A DNA stretch of 32,317 bases from Clostridia bacterium (GTDB lineage Bacteria; Bacillota; Clostridia; UBA1381): contig JAFRDB010000005.1 of assembly GCA_017404065.1 (NCBI GenBank), positions 1 to 32,317 of the forward strand. Direction: 5' to 3'. The translations under genes were made by a program, and so were the position numbers. How positions within the stretch are numbered: the first letter of the stretch is position 1; each line of letters opens with the position of its first letter. The notes beneath the pieces were generated by a model. It had not been told where the DNA came from, ran no database searches, and saw only the letters and a list, made by a program, of their open reading frames with translations. Shown piece by piece: positions 1 to 5,658 of the stretch.

Positions 1-468
1 AGCGTTTTTATTATTCCATTCATCAAAGCAGATGTAAAATATTTGAATATGTCTGCTTTGTTTGCCATGTCATTTTTTGTTCATGAAAAAAATTTATATT
101 TTTTCATTTTAGCTCTTGACTTTTATTATCTGGTCTCAAGAATGAGGTAAACGACACGCCCACGTGTCGTAGCCCTTATGTTGTCTGCTTCGATTCCTAT
201 ATGATCTTTATCTTTAGTTTCCATGTCGATCTCCTTTATTCTGATCCTCATTCTGAAGATCTGCTTAGATGTCAAAGGGACGGTTTAAGATTGCTGAAAA
301 AGTTCACATTTTATAAAGGGTTCACCTTAGATGCACAATATATTGTGGTTTCTTGCGCTTATTTAAGTAATTCAACACAATTCATTCGCAAAACAGAGAC
401 TTTTTCAGTGGTCTCGGACGGTTCTCTTGACACTCAAAAGCAGCACAGCTACGCGATTTTCTTGAATG
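1..468. other. gene-free AT-rich stretch with two hairpins
   Basis: I see no credible gene here. A frame stays open on the plus strand from about 201 to 638, but it runs through a tRNA fragment and a terminator, so I treat it as chance. Two inverted repeats are visible: 9-bp arms at 24-32 and 52-60 (CAAAGCAGA / TCTGCTTTG), and a perfect 8-bp stem with a 4-nt loop at 151-170 (ACGACACG / CGTGTCGT). Neither is followed by a convincing T run. The stretch probably belongs to decayed mobile DNA like the rest of the first 3.6 kb. Confidence 0.5.
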
Positions 469-513
469 TGCGAGGGACCGGACTTGAACCTGTACACCGC
501 GGATTTCGTCTCC
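469..513 (-). pseudogene. 3' fragment of a tRNA gene (leucine-type)
   Basis: Read on the minus strand, this ends with a T-arm-like GGTTCAAGTCC followed by CCCTCGCA, an acceptor-stem 3' half. Upstream lies a GC-rich piece that fits the long variable arm of a leucine tRNA. The T stem has one mismatch, the CCA end is imperfect (CA then TT), and the D arm and anticodon arm are missing because a T-rich run and a terminator lie where they should be. I read it as a truncated tRNA, possibly an integration scar. The leucine identity is inferred from the variable-arm shape only. Confidence 0.45.
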
Positions 514-522
514 AAAAAAAAG

Positions 523-558
523 CCACAAAAAACACGGCACTGTTTCGCCAGTGCCGTG
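523..558 (-). terminator. strong intrinsic terminator, minus strand
   Basis: A perfect 10-bp stem (CACGGCACTG / CAGTGCCGTG, 533-542 and 549-558) closes a 6-nt loop and is followed on the minus strand by T6, GTGGC and T8. No intact minus-strand gene lies directly upstream, so it may belong to lost mobile-element DNA or serve transcripts from the 42-codon gene and the immR/immA-like pair further upstream. Confidence 0.7.
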
Positions 559-608
559 GGCTTTGGCAAAGGTGTCTAATCGTGATACAATTTGCACACC
601 CCTATATT

Positions 609-684
609 GCAATCGTTAAACTATATGGCAATCGTTAAATTATAGGGCATTCGTTAAATTATAGAGCAATCGTTAAATCATGCA
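609..684 (+). repeat. four 19-bp tandem repeats (iteron-like)
   Basis: Four units start at 609, 628, 647 and 666, an exact 19-bp period. Each carries the core GCAWTCGTTAAA followed by a variable TATAGR-like tail. Nineteen base pairs is close to two helical turns, so all copies face the same side of the DNA, as for binding sites of a multimeric protein. IS21-family elements carry multiple repeats at their ends that bind the transposase, and istA/istB relics lie about 500 bp downstream, so a left IS end is the favoured reading. Plasmid-type iterons are the alternative. Too few and too regular, without spacers, for CRISPR. Confidence 0.7.
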
Positions 685-975
685 CACCCATGCAAAACTG
701 TTTTGGTATATTTGAAGTCCGTACAGTTTTAGGGGACCGCAGGTGGCAGCCCCCTTTTGCTGAATAAATATATATTAAACAGCCAGTACCGGCTGGAATT
801 GTCTGCGGTCAAGCGCGGCTCTTACCGTATCGGTAATCTGTGTAAAATCACAAACAAGGCTTGCGGGCTTGTGGATATGATCGTCCATTGAAAGCGTATA
901 GTTGATACAATTACACATTACGAAAAACCGTGTAATGAAGCCATTTCAAGCGGTTATAAAGAATTTATTACCCGT

Positions 976-1005
976 CCTGAGGCAGCGATCCGCAGGCTTT
1001 TTTTA
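976..1005 (+). terminator. probable intrinsic terminator, plus strand
   Basis: CCTGAGG and CCGCAGG form a 7-bp stem with one mismatch around a 7-nt loop, followed by C and seven Ts. No intact gene ends just upstream, so the transcript it served is unknown and could be a small RNA or a lost gene. Confidence 0.45.
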
Positions 1006-1049
1006 TTGCCGAAATACCGTGTTGCATACCTTTTAACGAAAGGTAGACA

Positions 1050-1080
1050 AAAAGTTAAAAAGTTTAACATTTTAACTTTT
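1050..1080. repeat. 11-bp inverted repeat
   Basis: AAAAGTTAAAA (1050-1060) and TTTTAACTTTT (1070-1080) are exact reverse complements separated by 9 nt. AT-only arms make it a weak hairpin, and it could be a protein-binding site or a remnant of a mobile-element end. No function is assigned. Confidence 0.5.
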
Positions 1081-1185
1081 CGTCGGAAGGGTGGGTGCAA
1101 AATGGGGCTTTATGGAAATTTTTTGTTGTATTATATTACAGAATTACTATGTAATCTGCACACTAAAGATAACAATATACTATGA

Positions 1186-1407
1186 AAGATTATTAAGAAG
1201 TATTCTGTTCCTCTGGAATATATCGGCAAGTATGCTGATATAGAAGATGACAGTACTGGCGTTAATGTTACATTTAACGGACATTTCATACGCTATTGGG
1301 ATAAAACCACCAAGCTTACCAATTTTAATTGGAGCGATTATCTGGAGATCGCAAGACGCAGAACACTAAAAAGACTTCCGAATGATGAAATAACAGCCAT
1401 TGCATAA
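1186..1407 (+). pseudogene. C-terminal remnant of an IS21-family transposase (IstA-like)
   Basis: The frame is open for 73 codons after a TGA and has no plausible start. The residues read KYSVPLEYIGKYADI near the beginning and NWSDYLEIARRRT near the end. This resembles the C-terminal domain of IS21-type IstA transposases, where a K-VP-EYIGK motif, a beta-rich segment and a closing YLEI/YIEI motif are typical. An intact IstA has about 400-500 residues, so most of the gene is lost. Directly downstream, in the usual istA-istB order, sits an N-terminal IstB-like piece, which supports the call. The 19-bp repeats at 609-684 may be the end of the same element. The assignment is from motif memory, not a search. 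Confidence 0.6.
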
Positions 1408-1423
1408 AGGACCCTTGAAATAT

Positions 1424-1543
1424 ATGACAAGCTTTAATATATTACGAAACAATTTGGAGGAGCTATCCCTATCGAAAATGCTTGAGGTTCTTCCGAATGT
1501 TATGGATAATTCAGCAAAGAATGGAAGTATACAACTTTATTAG
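1424..1543 (+). pseudogene. N-terminal remnant of an IS21 helper ATPase (IstB-like)
   Basis: A 39-codon frame opens with ATG 17 nt after the istA-like stop and ends at TAG. The residues include LRNNLEELSLSKMLEVLP, the helical N-terminal pattern of IstB helper proteins (a leucine-rich helix with L-KMLE-LP). Normal IstB proteins have about 250 residues and a Walker A motif, and neither is present, so the gene is truncated. The following 80 bp do not continue IstB recognisably in any frame. Position after the istA piece supports the identification. Confidence 0.55.
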
Positions 1544-1700
1544 TAGCAATACTCAATCTCGTGCGAAGTATTCAGCAAATTAGCTACATTGAACTATTTC
1601 CATATGCCTGGATATATAATTTTTAAGAGTCGGAATATCAATAGAGTAAAAGTTTTTGTGCTTCTATCTTTATTAGGAGTGTATGGGGATTAAATAAGTT

Positions 1701-1723
1701 TAGCCGAGGCGATGCCTCGGCTA
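1701..1723. terminator. 10-bp stem hairpin, probable terminator of the minus-strand immR/immA-like operon
   Basis: TAGCCGAGGC and GCCTCGGCTA form a perfect 10-bp stem with a 3-nt loop. On the minus strand it lies 55 bp beyond the stop of the 42-codon gene and is followed by AACTTATTT, a weak T-rich tail. On the plus strand the tail is GTGGTTATTTATT. It is placed to end the minus-strand operon, though either direction is possible. Confidence 0.5.
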
Positions 1724-1777
1724 GTGGTTATTTATTAATGGCTACAAAACTCATGAGCAGAATTTTGCCGCCGTCTT

Positions 1778-1906
1778 TTAATAAATAGGGATAATAAATG
1801 CACGTTTGCCATAATTACGGGCATAATATTTTACGCCATTTTTGACATATGAAGCGCGAAATATGTAATATTTTGGCTTACGATCTCTGCATTGTAAATA
1901 ATGCAT
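1778..1906 (-). CDS. small basic 42-residue protein of unknown function
   Basis: Too short for usual gene lists but convincing: an AAAGGAGG ribosome site lies 7 nt before the ATG. The product is tyrosine-rich and basic: it begins MHYLQCRDRKPKYYIF, carries VKNGVKYYARNYGKR in the middle and ends AFIIPIY. No signal peptide, membrane segment or known motif was recognised. It lies about 120 bp downstream of the ImmA-like gene on the same strand and before a hairpin terminator, so it may be the third gene of that operon. Its ribosome site is partly covered by the 3' arm of an 11-bp inverted repeat (1918-1954), suggesting control at the RNA or DNA level. It could be an effector or antitoxin-like peptide of the element, but nothing in the sequence proves this. 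Confidence 0.6.
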   Translation of the reverse strand: MHYLQCRDRKPKYYIFRASYVKNGVKYYARNYGKRAFIIPIY

Positions 1907-1917
1907 GAAAACACCTC

Positions 1918-1954
1918 CTTTGCAAGATTTTTTTTATAAAAACATCTTGCAAAG
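1918..1954. promoter_or_regulatory. 11-bp inverted repeat over the ribosome site of the 42-codon gene
   Basis: CTTTGCAAGAT (1918-1928) and ATCTTGCAAAG (1944-1954) are exact reverse complements with a 15-nt AT-rich spacer. In minus-strand RNA the 3' arm ends in CAAAG, which takes in the AAAG of the AAAGGAGG ribosome site of the small gene, so the hairpin would partly hide it. As DNA, the right arm contains the -35 box of a plus-strand promoter-like sequence. It is either an operator (perhaps of the nearby XRE-type repressor) or a translation-controlling stem. Confidence 0.5.
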
Positions 1955-1975
1955 TCGAGTCTTTTGTGATATAAT
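1947..1975 (+). promoter_or_regulatory. promoter-like sequence reading antisense into the immA-like gene
   Basis: TTGCAA (1947-1952), a 17-nt spacer and a perfect TATAAT (1970-1975) form a good housekeeping-type promoter on the plus strand. Downstream on that strand there is no ORF, only the antisense of the ImmA-like gene. Chance in AT-rich DNA cannot be excluded, but the -35 box sits inside the 11-bp inverted repeat, which makes a regulated antisense transcript possible. Confidence 0.35.
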
Positions 1976-2028
1976 ATAAATGTCAATTATAATTATCATG
2001 GTAGACTCAACTTTACTGATTGTTTTTA

Positions 2029-2631
2029 TCATTGATAATAAGAGCCGGCTTTTCTTTTGTAATTGCTGGCTTTTTTCTTTCTTTTGGCTCTATGGTTGGC
2101 ATATTTACTATGCTTGTACTCTAATGTGATATATTTTTTGTATTTATGAGCCTCTTTATAAGGAACACCGCATCGCTTTGAAATCTCTTTAACTGAATGA
2201 TTTTTTGCAAAGTCGTATGATATTAGGAATTCAGTGGAGAAAATATTTGCTTGGTGCTCGATGTTGTAGTTCTTGTTGACAGTATAAGCAAAACATATTT
2301 TTTGATCACTATGCATAAGATAATGTCCTAATTCATGAGCCATAATCATACGATAATGCCAATTTCCATTGCGTGCTTTAATATACACGCACTCGATAAC
2401 TCTTATAACATGATCTGAAGGACATGCTTCTGCACATCGATCTTTGAAATATGAATTCGGCACAATTTCAATATAGAATTCAGGATCTATTTTTGGTAGT
2501 ACTAGCTCAATAAACTTAATAATATCGATGTAAAGCTGCTGTGTTAAACCGAGTTTTTGTTTAATTTTGTATACTTCATTTCTTATGTTTTTTCTACAAC
2601 TTGGAAGTGCAGAAAGCTTTGCACTGCTCAT
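2029..2631 (-). CDS. ImmA/IrrE-family metallopeptidase
   Basis: A 200-aa zinc protease of the type encoded with XRE repressors on integrative elements and prophages. Such proteases cleave the partner repressor and switch on the element. The HExxH zinc motif is clear (AHELGH, histidines 99 and 103 with Glu100), and the downstream glutamate helix is present (IEHQANIFSTEFLI, around 124-137). The C-terminal third (YKEAHKYKKY and onwards) is very basic. Translation starts at the ATG 9 nt after GGAGG. That ribosome site is inside the last codons of the upstream repressor gene, and the 6-bp gap means the two are co-translated. A promoter-like sequence facing the other way lies just past its 3' end. 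The metallopeptidase family is certain. Its target is inferred from the neighbour. Confidence 0.85.
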   Translation of the reverse strand: MSSAKLSALPSCRKNIRNEVYKIKQKLGLTQQLYIDIIKFIELVLPKIDPEFYIEIVPNSYFKDRCAEACPSDHVIRVIECVYIKARNGNWHYRMIMAHELGHYLMHSDQKICFAYTVNKNYNIEHQANIFSTEFLISYDFAKNHSVKEISKRCGVPYKEAHKYKKYITLEYKHSKYANHRAKRKKKASNYKRKAGSYYQ

Positions 2632-2637
2632 TTTGAA

Positions 2638-3009
2638 TTACCTCCGTTTCATGAGCTGATTGATTTCTTCAATTGTTTTTTTATCCAAACGGTCAAATTT
2701 TTTTGCAAAAGATAAGGCTAGATCCTTTTGTGCGTCTGAAGCTGTATTAAAATTCATAGTTATTGATGAAATTGATTTTTCAGCAGCTTGCTTAAAAGAT
2801 TCATACTCAGAAGAATTCAGCTTATAACACTGTTGCAATTTACTTAAAAAGGTTTCTGGTATTTTTCGTTTACCGGTTTCTATAGCTGAAATGTATGAAC
2901 TACTGACACCTAATTTCTGAGCCATATCATATATAATTTCCCCTCTTTCTATTCGGAAAATCTTAAGCTTTTTTCCGAATGGAGTTAAACTTGCTTGTGG
3001 TTTTTTCAT
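2638..3009 (-). CDS. XRE-family transcriptional repressor (ImmR-like)
   Basis: A cytoplasmic DNA-binding protein of about 123 aa. An N-terminal helix-turn-helix of the Cro/CI type covers roughly residues 8-65. The recognition part reads LGVSSSYISAIETGKRKIP, followed by a helical C-terminal part (FAKKFDRLDKKTIEEI) that ends in MKRR. Three in-frame ATGs (3018, 3015, 3009) follow the AAAGGA ribosome site. The third, 9 nt away, is the best spaced and is used here. Its stop lies 6 bp before the ImmA-like protease gene, so the two form an ImmR-ImmA type switch in which the protease would remove the repressor under stress. The rest of such an element (integrase, excisionase, conjugation genes) is not in the window, so this may be a relic that still carries an active promoter. 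Confidence 0.8.
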   Translation of the reverse strand: MKKPQASLTPFGKKLKIFRIERGEIIYDMAQKLGVSSSYISAIETGKRKIPETFLSKLQQCYKLNSSEYESFKQAAEKSISSITMNFNTASDAQKDLALSFAKKFDRLDKKTIEEINQLMKRR

Positions 3010-3033
3010 TTTCATCATTCCTTTCTGGTTGTA

Positions 3034-3062
3034 ATTATACAATACTTTGTGAAATTTGTCAA
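3034..3062 (-). promoter_or_regulatory. sigma-A-type promoter of the repressor-protease pair
   Basis: On the minus strand: TTGACA (3062-3057), a 17-nt spacer and a perfect TATAAT (3039-3034). The start codon used for the repressor lies about 25 nt downstream of the -10 box. The spacer holds CACAAAGT, whose complement together with flanking bases (CTTTGTGAAAT) resembles the CTTTGCAAGAT arm at 1918, a possible shared operator half-site. Confidence 0.8.
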
Positions 3063-3377
3063 TGTTTTTTTTGAATTTTCTTTACAAAATAAGTGAAATA
3101 ATTATTTGAAATATGTAAAATTAATTTTTAATAATTGTTTTCAATAATATTTTTGGGTAATATATGTTTATATACTGATAGATAGCCAAAGAAAAGTTTG
3201 AAAATAATGCTATGGTAGTTGGAAAAGACCAAAATGGAAAGTAATCGTTTTCTCTACACCGTATTCAATATAGAGTGTCCAGTTTTGAGTGGCATGATGT
3301 ATATCCATAATAGTCATATAATCATAATAGTCATATAATTATGTAGTTGTACCATATCAGGAGGGTTTATAGCTTTT
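3063..3377. other. gene-free AT-rich stretch
   Basis: No gene is seen upstream of the repressor. A loose plus-strand promoter-like pair (TTGTTT, 17 nt, TAATAT) appears at about 3136-3164. A short open stretch from about 3184 to 3243 reads as if it were the tail of a lost gene (KEKFENNAMVVGKDQNGK then TAA), but I do not recognise it. In an ImmR-type element the excision genes would lie here, so this may be deleted element DNA. Confidence 0.4.
3304..3337 (+). repeat. perfect 17-bp tandem duplication
   Basis: CATAATAGTCATATAAT occurs twice head to tail (3304-3320 and 3321-3337) with no spacer. It lies just upstream of the tRNA 3' fragment. Simple replication slippage in AT-rich DNA is the likeliest cause. 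Confidence 0.8.
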
Positions 3378-3402
3378 GGTTCGAGTCCCGCCGGGCGTAC
3401 CA
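3378..3402 (+). pseudogene. 3' end of a tRNA gene including CCA
   Basis: The sequence contains the T loop TTCGAGT, the 3' half of a T stem (CCCGC), an acceptor 3' half and ACCA. The 5' half of the T stem is not complementary (TTTGG instead of about GCGGG), and no anticodon or D arm lies upstream, so only the last 25 bases of the tRNA are left. Such 3' ends are classical attachment sites of tyrosine-recombinase elements. Together with the terminator at 3431-3455 this looks like the surviving right edge of an insertion into a tRNA gene. Confidence 0.6.
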
Positions 3403-3430
3403 TAATCGTATCACGAATTTGATACAATGC

Positions 3431-3455
3431 AAAACCGCAGCACTGCTGCGGTTTT
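3431..3455. terminator. bidirectional hairpin terminator after the tRNA fragment
   Basis: AAAACCGCAGC and GCTGCGGTTTT form a perfect 11-bp stem with a 3-nt loop, with the A and T runs inside the stem, so it can act on either strand. It is probably the original terminator of the tRNA whose 3' end precedes it by 28 bp. Confidence 0.65.
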
Positions 3456-3757
3456 AGCGTGTTCGGACATGTTTTTTACAACTCAAAATAGCCGATTTTT
3501 AAGTTTGTGTGCGCGGCAATGGGGTCCCCCCCTAAATCATTTCGATTAATGGTTTACCCCCCTGCGAAGTAATTTCGATTAACTGTATGTACCCCCTAAA
3601 TCGCCTAAAATATGGTTTCGGTTAATTGTATGAAAATGCTGTCGAATATGTGTTAGTTCTAAAGAAACATAAGGTTTCATTGCCGATTGGAAAATGTTTT
3701 GTAAATAATTGTATATGTATAAGCCGCAGGAATAATGGTGTCCCTGCAGCAGAGTTT
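3456..3757. other. intergenic stretch with three TTTCGRTTAA boxes
   Basis: No gene is supported. TTTCGATTAA occurs at 3540-3549 and 3573-3582, and TTTCGGTTAA at 3616-3625. The boxes are interspersed with C-rich runs (CCCCCCTAAAT, ACCCCCCTG, ACCCCCTAAAT). A 71-codon plus-strand frame at 3626-3841 runs antisense into the small heat-shock gene and looks spurious. The repeated boxes may be the end of another IS21-like element. Confidence 0.45.
3540..3625 (+). repeat. three spaced copies of TTTCGRTTAA, IS-end-like
   Basis: Copies start at 3540, 3573 and 3616 (33 and 43 bp apart). The first is preceded by CCCCCCTAAAT, the third by CCCCCTAAAT at 3591-3600 and a short gap. On the minus strand the unit reads TTAAYCGAAA. 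Multiple short repeats of this kind are typical of the ends of IS21-family elements. No transposase lies next to them, so this would be an orphan end. Confidence 0.5.
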
Positions 3758-4171
3758 TTATTTTATCGGTATATAGTTATGACTCTCCGAAAGCTCGTGC
3801 TTTTTCGGAACTGTCAGCTTCAGAACACCGTCATTAAATGATGCGTTGATCTCATCTTGGGTAACAGCTTCACCGACATAAAAGCTGCGGCTACATGAGC
3901 CGTAATGCCTTTCGCGGCGGATATATCGACCGTCAGTGTCATTATCATAGTTGCTGTAATTTGCTTCTGCACTTACGGTAATATACCCGTCTTTAAGCTC
4001 AACTTTGACAGCGTCCTTTTTGATGCCGGGCATATCAATAGCAAGCTCATATCCGCTGTCGGTTTCTTTAACATCGGTTTTCATAAGAGAATTGGAATGA
4101 CCGAAATGATTTAGGCTTCCAAACGGAAAATCTCCGAAAAAGCTGTCTTCCAATAATCGTGGTACTAACAT
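3758..4171 (-). CDS. small heat-shock protein, Hsp20/alpha-crystallin family
   Basis: A 137-aa cytoplasmic chaperone that holds unfolding proteins. The alpha-crystallin domain spans roughly residues 30-128: it starts at MKTDVKETDSGYELAIDMPG, has the KDGYITVSAE strand in the middle and ends with the signature ASFNDGVLKLTVPKK. The C-terminal IPIK is the short I-x-I anchoring motif that these proteins use for oligomerisation. Translation starts 9 nt after AAGGAG. A promoter lies 47-75 bp upstream of the start, and no CIRCE operator was seen. It is a single-gene unit, convergent with nothing obvious, on the edge of the mobile-element debris. The family is certain. Confidence 0.93.
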   Translation of the reverse strand: MLVPRLLEDSFFGDFPFGSLNHFGHSNSLMKTDVKETDSGYELAIDMPGIKKDAVKVELKDGYITVSAEANYSNYDNDTDGRYIRRERHYGSCSRSFYVGEAVTQDEINASFNDGVLKLTVPKKHELSESHNYIPIK

Positions 4172-4217
4172 ATTTTATCGCTCCTTATTATGGTTTTATA
4201 TAATCATATTATTCCAT

Positions 4218-4246
4218 ATTGTAATTGAATTATTCATATCATTCAA
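4218..4246 (-). promoter_or_regulatory. promoter of the small heat-shock gene
   Basis: On the minus strand TTGAAT (4246-4241), a 17-nt spacer and TACAAT (4223-4218) precede the gene by about 47 bp. This is a vegetative-type promoter with slightly weak boxes. Confidence 0.6.
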
Positions 4247-4295
4247 AACAGCTGATATGCACAAAGTTATCCTCTATATTTCTACATGTATTCTA

Positions 4296-4324
4296 TTGAT
4301 AACACCTCAATTATACGGTAATAT
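4296..4324 (+). promoter_or_regulatory. promoter of the ParB-like gene
   Basis: TTGATA (4296-4301), a 17-nt spacer and TAATAT (4319-4324) lie 20 bp before the start codon. The only ribosome-site candidate is a weak GGGTGA. Confidence 0.55.
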
Positions 4325-4344
4325 GTCACGATGGGTGATATATT

Positions 4345-5168
4345 ATGGAAAGCAATATTGTAATGATAAGTATTGATAAGCTTGTCGATTTTTCAGACCA
4401 TCCATATAAGGTGCTTGATGATGAGGCTATGGACGAGCTGTGCGAAAGTGTCAGAACAGTAGGCGTGCTTGTGCCGATAATCGTAAGAACTGTAGTGGAC
4501 GGAAGGTATGAGATAATATCCGGTCATCGCAGAAAACGAGCCTGCGAGAGGGCGGGGATAGACACTATCCCTGCCGTTGTAACAAAGCTCAATGACGATG
4601 AAGCGGCGCACTCCTTGTTGACAGTAACCTGTACAGGGAAAACATACTTTCGAGCGAAAAGGCTTATGCGTATAAACTGAAGCTTGATGCCATGAAACAT
4701 CAAGGAAAAAAATCAGCTTCCCGACAAATTGTCGGGAAGCTGGAAAGTGCTGATTATGCAGGAGAGGCATTTGGTGAAAGTGGCAGACAGGTGCAACGGT
4801 ATATAAGGCTTACAGAGCTAATATATCAACTTTTGGATAAAGTAGACATGAAACTCATCCTTGTAATGGCGGGCGCAGAGCTGTCGTATGTCGATGTACG
4901 AAATCAAGTGATAATTAATGACGTTCTTGACTGTGAGTGTTGCGGTCTCAGCTTGAAGCAGGCAATAAAGCTAAAGAGGTATTATCTTGACGGGAATATT
5001 TCGGAAGAAATAATAGCAGATATTATATTAGAAAAGGAGCGAAACGACAATGGGAAGGTAATATTACAATACGACAGACTGCGGAAGTATTTCCCGGAAC
5101 ACTACACTCCGAAGGAATGTGAAGATGCTTTATGGAAAATACTTGAGGTATGGTTTAAAAATATGTGA
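4345..5168 (+). pseudogene. ParB/Spo0J-like partition or nucleoid-occlusion-type protein, frameshifted
   Basis: The first frame (4345 to about 4610) gives the N-terminal ParB domain: SISDKL-like start, LDDEAMDELCESV, and the phosphate-binding GHRRKRACERAG motif. Codons then leave the family pattern and stop at 4680. The continuation is in another frame (about 4617-5168). There VDSNLYRENI, EKAYAYKLKLDAMKHQ and the helix-turn-helix segment GESGRQVQRYIRLTEL (the KorB/ParB DNA-binding pattern) are followed by a C-terminal part ending LRKYFPEHYTPKECEDAL. One base lost (or two gained) at about 4609-4617 explains the change. The restored protein would have about 274 aa, similar to ParB-like proteins of conjugative elements. 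A sequencing error is possible. If the shift is real the product is dead unless the C-terminal part is made alone from the ATG at 4692. Confidence 0.8.
4714..4742. repeat. 14-bp palindrome inside the ParB-like gene
   Basis: CAGCTTCCCGACAA and TTGTCGGGAAGCTG are exact reverse complements around a single central A. Such a long perfect dyad inside a coding region is unexpected. It is not followed by a T run, so it is not a normal terminator. Confidence 0.75.
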
Positions 5169-5250
5169 CCTTACAATGTTGTGTTTGTGAATTTGAAATG
5201 GTCAATGAAAAAACTTTCGAATGTAGTATTATATCGATTTTAAAAAGCTC

Positions 5251-5279
5251 TTGACAAACACAAGGTTATATTGTACTAT
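5251..5279 (+). promoter_or_regulatory. promoter of the HU gene
   Basis: TTGACA (5251-5256), 17-nt spacer, TACTAT (5274-5279). It lies 52 bp before the HU start codon. A second overlapping TATAAT-like box at about 5284 may also serve. Confidence 0.75.
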
Positions 5280-5331
5280 AACTATAATATTCCTGTTGGG
5301 AATAAATATAAAATTACAAAGGAGACCAACT

Positions 5332-5607
5332 ATGAAAAAGCAAGAATTGGTAGCTGCTATAGCCGAAAAGTCCGGCTTATCAAGGGCTGATGCAGCGAAG
5401 GCACTCAAGGCAACGACTGAGGCTATAACGGAAGCACTGGCAAAGGGCGACACGATTTCACTTGTTGGCTTCGGCACCTTCAAGACAAAGAAGAGAGCGG
5501 AAAGAACAGCAAAGAACCCGAGAACCGGTGAGGCGATAAAGGTTGCAGCAGCTACTGTTGCGGCATTCAAGGCGGGTAAGGCATTAAAAGATAGAGTAAA
5601 CGGATAA
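5332..5607 (+). CDS. hup: HU-family nucleoid DNA-binding protein
   Basis: A 91-aa histone-like protein that bends and compacts DNA as a dimer. The full family pattern is present: MKKQELVAAIAEKSGLSRADA at the N-terminus, VGFGTFKTKKRAER in the saddle, then KNPRTGEAIKVAA leading into the beta arm and tip, and a closing FKAGKALKDRVN. The start is the ATG 7 nt after AAAGGAGA. A longer in-frame reading upstream would begin inside the promoter. It has its own promoter and terminator and is the first clearly housekeeping gene after the mobile-element zone. Confidence 0.95.
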   Translation: MKKQELVAAIAEKSGLSRADAAKALKATTEAITEALAKGDTISLVGFGTFKTKKRAERTAKNPRTGEAIKVAAATVAAFKAGKALKDRVNG

Positions 5608-5610
5608 TGC

Positions 5611-5656
5611 AATAACGGCTGCAGTCACTTCAGACTGCAGCCGTTATTATTTTTTA
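5611..5656 (+). terminator. strong intrinsic terminator of the HU gene
   Basis: A perfect 16-bp stem (5611-5626 and 5633-5648, core CGGCTGCAGTC) with a 6-nt loop, followed by ATTTTTT. It sits between the converging HU gene and the minus-strand glycerol-phosphate operon, so the stem can slow transcription from both sides, although only the plus strand has a T run. Confidence 0.9.
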
Positions 5657-5658
5657 GC

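Larger units (their letters stand above)
685..1185 (+). other. decayed stretch, possible broken ORF
   Basis: No intact gene is present. One plus-strand frame is open from about 758 to 899, hits a single TGA, and continues in the same frame to about 1180. The translation was not recognised. A terminator-like hairpin at 976-1005 and an 11-bp inverted repeat at 1050-1080 interrupt it, arguing that much of the stretch is not coding. It could be the eroded 5' part of the IS21-type element whose relics follow, but I could not match it to IstA. Confidence 0.3.

Noticed and set aside
201..638. 145-codon plus-strand frame and its 76-codon minus-strand counterpart
   Set aside because: They run through a tRNA fragment and a perfect terminator hairpin, lack ribosome sites, and contain the GTGLEPV-type string that arises from reading antisense tRNA.
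609..684. CRISPR array
   Set aside because: Nineteen-bp units follow each other without spacers, and no cas gene is present.
3626..3841. 71-codon plus-strand frame
   Set aside because: It overlaps the end of the hsp20 gene on the opposite strand, has no ribosome site and starts inside the third TTTCGGTTAA repeat region.
4172..4344. CIRCE heat-shock operator upstream of hsp20
   Set aside because: No TTAGCACTC-type inverted repeat is present; only an ordinary promoter is visible.
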